Source of the DNA: Meiothermus sp.
Lineage (GTDB): Bacteria; Deinococcota; Deinococci; Deinococcales; Thermaceae
Direction: 5' to 3'
Assembly (NCBI GenBank): GCA_026004095.1
Contig: BPIL01000004.1
Location: forward strand, 122,249 to 186,248
Length of the DNA: 64,000 nt
Every line of letters starts with the position of its first letter. The stretch's first letter is position 1. A program made the translations under genes and the position numbers. The notes beneath the pieces were generated by a model. That model made no database searches, was not told the origin of the DNA, and saw only the letters and a list, made by a program, of their open reading frames with translations. Below are positions 57,829 to 64,000 of this stretch, in pieces.

Positions 57829-58733
57829 ATGGCGGTTATTCTGGCCCTACTCCTGGACTGGTTTTTCCGCGAACCCCCCGCCCGGCTGCACCCGGTGGTC
57901 TGGATGGGAACCTACCTGAAGACGGTAGGCAGCAACCTCACCGCCAATCCTCCCATCAAAGCCTTTCTACTGGGTGGCTTTTACTGGCTCCTGGGGTGTG
58001 GCGCGGTCGTTGGGGTGTATGCTGGCCTCGAGGCTCTAATCACCAGGGCAGGCGAGTGGGGCTGGGGCCATCCTGGCTGCTCTCCTGCTCAAACCCCTTT
58101 TTGCCTTTCGAATGCTTCTGGATGAGGTGGTTGCGGTGGAGGAGGCTTTGCAAAGAAACCTCGAGGCCGCCCGGCTGCGCCTGCGCAACCTGGTCAGCCG
58201 CCCCACCGAGTCCTTATCGGAAAGTGAGGTACGCGAAAGCGCCCTGGAAAGCCTGGCCGAAAACCTCAACGACTCCCTGGTAGCCCCGCTTTTCTGGTTC
58301 GTGCTGCTGGGTCTGCCAGGGGCCGCCCTATACCGCTTTGCCAACACCGCCGACGCCCTGTGGGGGTACCGAGGCCGCTGGGAATGGGCGGGTAAGTTCG
58401 CCGCCAGGGCCGACGACCTCCTTAACTACATCCCAGCCCGTATCACCGGCCTGTTGCTATGCGGCCTGGCCTGCCCCTGGAAAACCCTATCCAGGGAAGC
58501 GCTCAAAACCCCCTCGCCCAACAGCGGCTGGCCCATGGCCGGCCTGGCCCTATGCCTGGGCCTGCGCCTGTCCAAGCCGGGTGCGTACACCCTGCACCCC
58601 AACGGGCGCGTTCCCACCACCCGCTGACCTCCGGGCCGGGCTGCGCCGGGCTGCCTGGGTCGGCTGGGGCGCGGGGATTCTGGCCGGCCTGAGCACTTGG
58701 GTGGTGGGTAGAGGTATTCTGGGACTGTTCTAG
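57829..58733 (+). pseudogene. cbiB: cbiB (cobD-type) adenosylcobinamide-phosphate synthase, two frameshifts
   Basis: The first frame (57829-58125) starts MAVILALLLDWFFREPPARLHPVVWMG, the CbiB N-terminus. A shift near 58058-58072 (G-rich TGGGGCTGGGG) moves to the frame with LLLKPLFAFRMLLDEV and RPTESLSESEVRESALESL. A second shift near 58612-58620 (CCCACCACCC) is needed to reach ADLRAGLRRAAWVGWGAG and the stop at 58733. Each corresponds to one extra base. CbiB attaches aminopropanol phosphate to cobyric acid in B12 synthesis. It may be a true pseudogene, or the two homopolymer-like sites may be sequence errors. Confidence 0.85.
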
Positions 58734-58742
58734 ATACGACTT

Positions 58743-58776
58743 GAGGATAGCCCACATAAACCGCCCTGGCTATCCT
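58743..58776. promoter_or_regulatory. Perfect 10-bp inverted repeat before the cobalamin aminotransferase
   Basis: GAGGATAGCC (58743-58752) and GGCTATCCTC (58767-58776 by arm length) pair exactly around a 14-15-nt loop. CATAAT (58778-58783) follows and could be a -10 box 8 nt before the ATG at 58792. No T tract follows the repeat, so an operator or RNA stem is more likely than a terminator. Confidence 0.45.
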
Positions 58777-58791
58777 CCATAATCGTGGCAC

Positions 58792-59796
58792 ATGATCGAC
58801 GACGTACTCACGCCCATTCACGGGGGCACCGATGCAGGCCCCGCCCCCCGCTACGACTTCTCCACCAACGCCAACAGCCTGGGCCCCGATCCCTACGCCC
58901 TGGCGGCCATCCAGGCCGCTGATCCCAGCCGGTACCCCGATCCCCTGTACACCCAACTGCACCAGGCCCTGGCCGCGTTTCATGGGGTGGCCCCTGAGCA
59001 GGTGGCGGTGGGAGGAGGCACCAGCGAAATCATCCACCGCCTGACACGCTGGCGCTATCTGCGCGGGCCCATGCTTATCTTTCCCCCTACCTTCAGCGAG
59101 TATGCCCGGGCGGCCCAGCCGGCCGAGCTACCCCTGCTGCGTGCTGCTGATGCCGAAAGCTTTTTGAGTCTGCTGCCCAGGGCCACCCTGGCCTTTTTAT
59201 GCGTGCCCAACAATCCCACCGGCGAGATCTACACTTTTATCGAGGAAGCCGCCCACATCGCTGAGCAGTACCGTATTGCCCTGGTGCTCGACCTGGCCTA
59301 CTACCACCTGCTGCCCAACCCACCCGCCCTGCCGCCCAACGCCTGGCGGATGTACAGCCCCAACAAGGCCCACGGCCTTACCGGGGTGCGGGCTGGGTAT
59401 CTGGTTGCGCCGCAAAGCCTGCTGCACTTCCGCAACCTGGCGCCCTCCTGGGTCGTGGGGGTGCATGGCGAGGCCTTCTTACAGGCCACCCTGCAGCCCA
59501 GCTCCCAGGGCTGGCTGGCCAGCACCCGCGAAGAACTCTGGCGTCTGCGTAGGCAGCTCGCCCACGGGCTGCAGGCGCTGGGCCTCGAGGTGCGGGAAAG
59601 CCCAGCCAATTTTCTGCTGGTAAAAGTAGGCCGGGCTACCAGGGTAGCCCGGCGGTTGAGATTGGAAGGCATCCGGGTGCGCGACTGCACCTCGTTTGGT
59701 CTGCCGGAATGGCTCCGGCTTTCGGCCCAGCCAGTCGAGGCTCAGGAAGCCCTGCTCGAGGCCCTGCCCCGCTGCCTGGAGGCAGCCCCCACCTAA
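58792..59796 (+). CDS. PLP-dependent aminotransferase, threonine-phosphate decarboxylase/HisC-like (CobD/CobC type)
   Basis: The 334-residue class I/II enzyme begins IHGGTDAGPAPRYDFSTNANSLGP, the start pattern of L-threonine-O-3-phosphate decarboxylases. It has GGGTSEIIHRL, VPNNPTGEIYTF and the PLP Lys in SPNKAHGLTGVRAGYL. It would supply the aminopropanol phosphate used by CbiB. Histidinol-phosphate aminotransferase is the alternative, but its place beside cbiB and under the B12 riboswitch favours cobalamin synthesis. Its end overlaps convergent atpD. Confidence 0.85.
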   Translation: MIDDVLTPIHGGTDAGPAPRYDFSTNANSLGPDPYALAAIQAADPSRYPDPLYTQLHQALAAFHGVAPEQVAVGGGTSEIIHRLTRWRYLRGPMLIFPPTFSEYARAAQPAELPLLRAADAESFLSLLPRATLAFLCVPNNPTGEIYTFIEEAAHIAEQYRIALVLDLAYYHLLPNPPALPPNAWRMYSPNKAHGLTGVRAGYLVAPQSLLHFRNLAPSWVVGVHGEAFLQATLQPSSQGWLASTREELWRLRRQLAHGLQALGLEVRESPANFLLVKVGRATRVARRLRLEGIRVRDCTSFGLPEWLRLSAQPVEAQEALLEALPRCLEAAPT

Positions 59797-60458
59797 AGCC
59801 CCGCGCCCTTCTCGATGTGCGCCGAGACGATGCCCTGCTCCTCGGCTTCGCGGGCCAGGATGGCGGCTTTGATGCGCTTGAGGGTGGTCACCTCTTCCAG
59901 GGCGCGCTGGTCGAGGGTATCGGTGATGAACTTGATCTGCTCGTTGATCTCGGGGATGGAGATCTGCTCCAGGGCGTTCACCCGGCGGTTGGTTTTCTTG
60001 ATCTCCTCGCCGATTTTGCGCAGGCGGTTCTCGGTGTTGGCCACCGCGACAATGGCCTCGGCCAGGCGGCGGAAGGCCGTGGCGGCCTCGAGGGTCTTGG
60101 CGCCCACCCCAATGGGGCTGAAGGACAACCCACCCCCGGCCTGGGGGGCCGAGATGCGGGGTACTTTAACCCCATATAGGCTCTCCACCTCCATATGCAC
60201 CTCCAGAGGGGTGCTGGAGAGCGACTCCACCGCCTCGGGGGTGTCAAAGGCCTTGGCAATTAGCAGGCTGAAATAGGCCTCCTTGGCCGCGTCGTTGAGG
60301 GCCTCGCGGGCCTTGAGCGAGTCCTGCACCAGGGCAAAAAACTCGCCGATCAAGGCGTCCCGCTTGTTTTTGAGCAGTTCCACCCCCTGCAAGGCCAGCC
60401 GCTTCTGGTCGCGTTTGGCCAGCAGGGTTGAGCGTGTCGGTGAGACTTGTTCAGCCAT
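59793..60458 (-). CDS. atpD: V/A-type ATP synthase subunit D
   Basis: The 221-residue central-stalk subunit starts MAEQVSPTRSTLLAKRDQKRLALQG and is a long antiparallel coiled coil (about 10-70 and 130-205, ending EEVTTLKRIKAAILAREAEEQG). It turns within the A3B3 head. The start at 60458 follows GGGGAGG; a longer frame to 60494 is rejected. It is the last gene of the atp run on the minus strand, 42 nt after atpB. Confidence 0.93.
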   Translation of the reverse strand: MAEQVSPTRSTLLAKRDQKRLALQGVELLKNKRDALIGEFFALVQDSLKAREALNDAAKEAYFSLLIAKAFDTPEAVESLSSTPLEVHMEVESLYGVKVPRISAPQAGGGLSFSPIGVGAKTLEAATAFRRLAEAIVAVANTENRLRKIGEEIKKTNRRVNALEQISIPEINEQIKFITDTLDQRALEEVTTLKRIKAAILAREAEEQGIVSAHIEKGAGL

Positions 60459-60500
60459 GGCAACCTCCCCTCTCCCCCAATGGGTCGGGGGCAAGGAATA

Positions 60501-61901
60501 TTAAGCCCCCACCAGCTCTTCCAGCTTGCCGGTCTTCTGGTGGTACTGCTCGATGTACTCGCGGCGGATGCGCTTGAGCTCGGAGGGTGGGAAGTCCGCA
60601 AGCAGGGCCCAGCCGATGTTGAGGCTCTCCTCGATGGAACGCTCCTTCTGGCCCTGGTTGATGAACTTCTTCTCGAAGTTATCGGCAAAGCGCAGGTACT
60701 TCTTGTCCATCTCGGTCAGGGCATCCTCACCGGTGATCGCCACCAGACGGCGCAGGTTCACCCCACGGGCGTAGGAGCTGAAGAGCTGGTCGGCCAGTTC
60801 CTTGTGGTCGGCGCGGGTCTTGCCCTTGCCGATGCCGTTGTTCATCAGACGCGAGAGCGAGGGCTGCACGTTGATGGGCGGGAAGATGCCCTGCTGGGCC
60901 AGGTCGCGCGCGATGAAGATCTGGCCCTCGGTGATGTAGCCGGTGAGGTCGGGGATGGGGTGGGTGATGTCGTCACCGGGCATCGAGAGGATGGGAATCT
61001 GGGTGACCGAACCCTTCTTGCCGTGCACCACACCGGCGCGCTCGTAGAGCGAGGCCAGGTCGGTGTACATGTAGCCAGGGTAGCCGCGGCGGCCCGGGAT
61101 CTCTTCGCGGGCCCCACCGATCTCGCGCAGGGCCTCGCAGTAGTTGGTCATGTCGGTAAGGATGACCAGCACGTGGTAGTCGTGCTCAAAAGCCAGGTAC
61201 TCGGCGGCGGTCAGGGCCATGCGGGGGGTGAGCAGGCGCTCCACGGTGGGGTCGTCGGCCTTGTTCAAGAACAGCACCGAGCGGGAGAGAGCCCCTGTGC
61301 GCTCGAACTCCTGCATGAAGTAGCTCACCTCGCGCTGGGTAATCCCCATCGCCGCGAACACCACCGCGAAGCCCTCGCCCTCGCCCAGCACCTTGGCCTG
61401 GCGGGCGATCTGGGCGGCCAGCTCGTTGTGGGGCAGACCCGAACCCGAGAAGATGGGCAGCTTCTGGCCGCGCACCAGGGTCATGTTGACATCAATGGCG
61501 CTGATGCCGGTCTGGATGAACTCCTCGGGCTTCTCGCGGGCCACCGGGTTGATGGGCGCCCCGTTGATGGGCAGGCGCTTGTCGGCCACCACCGGGGGCA
61601 GGCCGTCGATGGGCTTACCAATCCCGTTGAAGGCCCGGCCCACCATCTCCTTGGAGACGCCCAGGCGGGCCACGTCTTCCACCAGCGATACCGTGGTGCG
61701 CTCGAGGTTCAGCCCCGAGGTCTCCTCGAAAACCTGCAAAACCGTGTACTGGTCGGAGACTTCAATCACCTGACCGCCACGGATGCGGCCGGTGCCGTCG
61801 TCGATGTTCACAATGGCGCCGTAGGCCAGATCGGCGGCCCCCTCCAGGAACAAAAGCGGGCCGGAGACGTAAGTTACGGCGTTGTATTCTTTCTTGAGCA
61901 T
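60501..61901 (-). CDS. atpB: V/A-type ATP synthase subunit B
   Basis: The 466-residue non-catalytic nucleotide-binding subunit starts [21 protein letters not shown]. In place of a Walker A loop it has [18 protein letters not shown], which marks subunit B. Further hallmarks are [17 protein letters not shown] and [27 protein letters not shown] lies before the ATG. It begins 10 nt after atpA ends. Confidence 0.96.
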   Translation of the reverse strand: MLKKEYNAVTYVSGPLLFLEGAADLAYGAIVNIDDGTGRIRGGQVIEVSDQYTVLQVFEETSGLNLERTTVSLVEDVARLGVSKEMVGRAFNGIGKPIDGLPPVVADKRLPINGAPINPVAREKPEEFIQTGISAIDVNMTLVRGQKLPIFSGSGLPHNELAAQIARQAKVLGEGEGFAVVFAAMGITQREVSYFMQEFERTGALSRSVLFLNKADDPTVERLLTPRMALTAAEYLAFEHDYHVLVILTDMTNYCEALREIGGAREEIPGRRGYPGYMYTDLASLYERAGVVHGKKGSVTQIPILSMPGDDITHPIPDLTGYITEGQIFIARDLAQQGIFPPINVQPSLSRLMNNGIGKGKTRADHKELADQLFSSYARGVNLRRLVAITGEDALTEMDKKYLRFADNFEKKFINQGQKERSIEESLNIGWALLADFPPSELKRIRREYIEQYHQKTGKLEELVGA

Positions 61902-61911
61902 CAAAACCTCC

Positions 61912-63648
<1,737 letters not shown>

Positions 63649-63717
63649 GTATCCTCCTTTGTCGGATGCGCAGAAGCGTTTGCCAGAAGCCTGACCCAAC
63701 GATCCCGCGCTATGGGC

Positions 63718-64000
63718 TCATAGCTTGATGTCAAACCCGATGGTCTCACGCACCAGCCGGCGCATGTAGGCCTTGGCATCGCCGCCACCGCTGAAGGTAT
63801 CGAGCAGGTTGGGCAGCGAAAGCAACACCGGCGCGCTGCGCCCCCGCATGGCCCGTTCGGCGGCCTTGTTGGGATCGGGCAGCAGGCGCTGGTCTACCGC
63901 CACCAGCGCGTACTGGTTGGACTGAATCATCTCAACCAGCCGGAGGGCCGCTTCCTCGGGGGTCGCAACCACGGCCTCGAGGCCGGCCATGCGGTAGCCG
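63718..64000 (-). CDS. atpF: V/A-type ATP synthase subunit F (runs off window)
   Basis: The last 94 codons of subunit F are present. They read GYRMAGLEAVVATPEEAALRL, then YALVAVDQRLLPDP and end RETIGFDIKL, the conserved C-terminus of V-ATPase F. The upstream frame is open past 63990 to the window edge, so the Met at 63990 is internal. It precedes atpA by 69 nt and sits on the central stalk with subunit D. Confidence 0.9.
   Translation of the reverse strand, partial: GYRMAGLEAVVATPEEAALRLVEMIQSNQYALVAVDQRLLPDPNKAAERAMRGRSAPVLLSLPNLLDTFSGGGDAKAYMRRLVRETIGFDIKL

Overview
This window is a GC-rich bacterial chromosome segment of the Thermus-Deinococcus lineage, most probably Meiothermus. The supporting signs are an F-A-B-D run of V/A-type ATPase genes arranged as in Thermus, a DdrO-like repressor next to an IrrE-like peptidase, a branched-chain 2-oxoacid dehydrogenase operon, an aspartokinase with an internal second start, many -10 boxes placed only 6-8 nt before the start codon, and extreme repetition of the palindrome CTCGAG. 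No rRNA, tRNA or CRISPR array was seen.

Layout. (1) 1-7748: end of a HAD hydrolase gene, then a compact purine operon purB-purC-purS-purQ-(HAD hydrolase)-purL-purF with ATGA overlaps. (2) 7776-15063: an accessory stretch with a nitroreductase, VOC/glyoxalase-fold proteins, two unknown small genes divergent from a DdrO-like repressor, two DHFR-fold reductases with a foreign look, a GyrI-like protein, an IrrE-like metallopeptidase, a Nudix hydrolase and an SDR. (3) 15064-22904: folE2, sufS-sufU, a secreted protein, an MFS transporter, a subtilisin-like lipoprotein and rlmH. (4) 22905-28732: the 2-oxoacid dehydrogenase operon (E1alpha, E1beta, E2) behind a long structured leader, then lpd with its own promoter, and minC. 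(5) 28775-33274: membrane and lipoprotein genes, a DapA-family aldolase and an ABC exporter pair. (6) 33296-38428: histidine utilisation, hutH divergent from hutC-hutU-hutI with a palindromic operator between them. (7) 38547-46764: sbcD-sbcC, murJ, a tandem-fused HspR-like regulator and malic enzyme. (8) 46937-50934: mdh, a complete ISAs1-type insertion sequence inside the mdh terminator, a phosphoribosyltransferase and aspartokinase. (9) 51113-59796: small membrane proteins, a nitrilase, a DsrE-like protein, then a cobalamin riboswitch in front of nrdI-nrdE-nrdF, a thioesterase, a frame-broken cbiB and a threonine-phosphate decarboxylase-like aminotransferase. (10) 59793-64000: V-ATPase subunits D, B, A and F (F runs off the window).

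How the parts work together. The purine, histidine and 2-oxoacid dehydrogenase clusters are ordinary pathway operons. Two regulatory circuits stand out. The first is a likely IrrE/DdrO damage-response module: a 17-bp palindrome matching the Deinococcus radiation/desiccation response motif lies on the promoter of two uncharacterised genes divergent from ddrO, and the repressor keeps the Leu106-Arg107 pair known as the IrrE cleavage site. The second is a B12 switch: a cobalamin riboswitch precedes a class Ib (B12-independent) ribonucleotide reductase and late cobalamin genes, so vitamin supply probably sets which reductase is used. The small subunit NrdF of that reductase carries an extra C-terminal ATP-cone.
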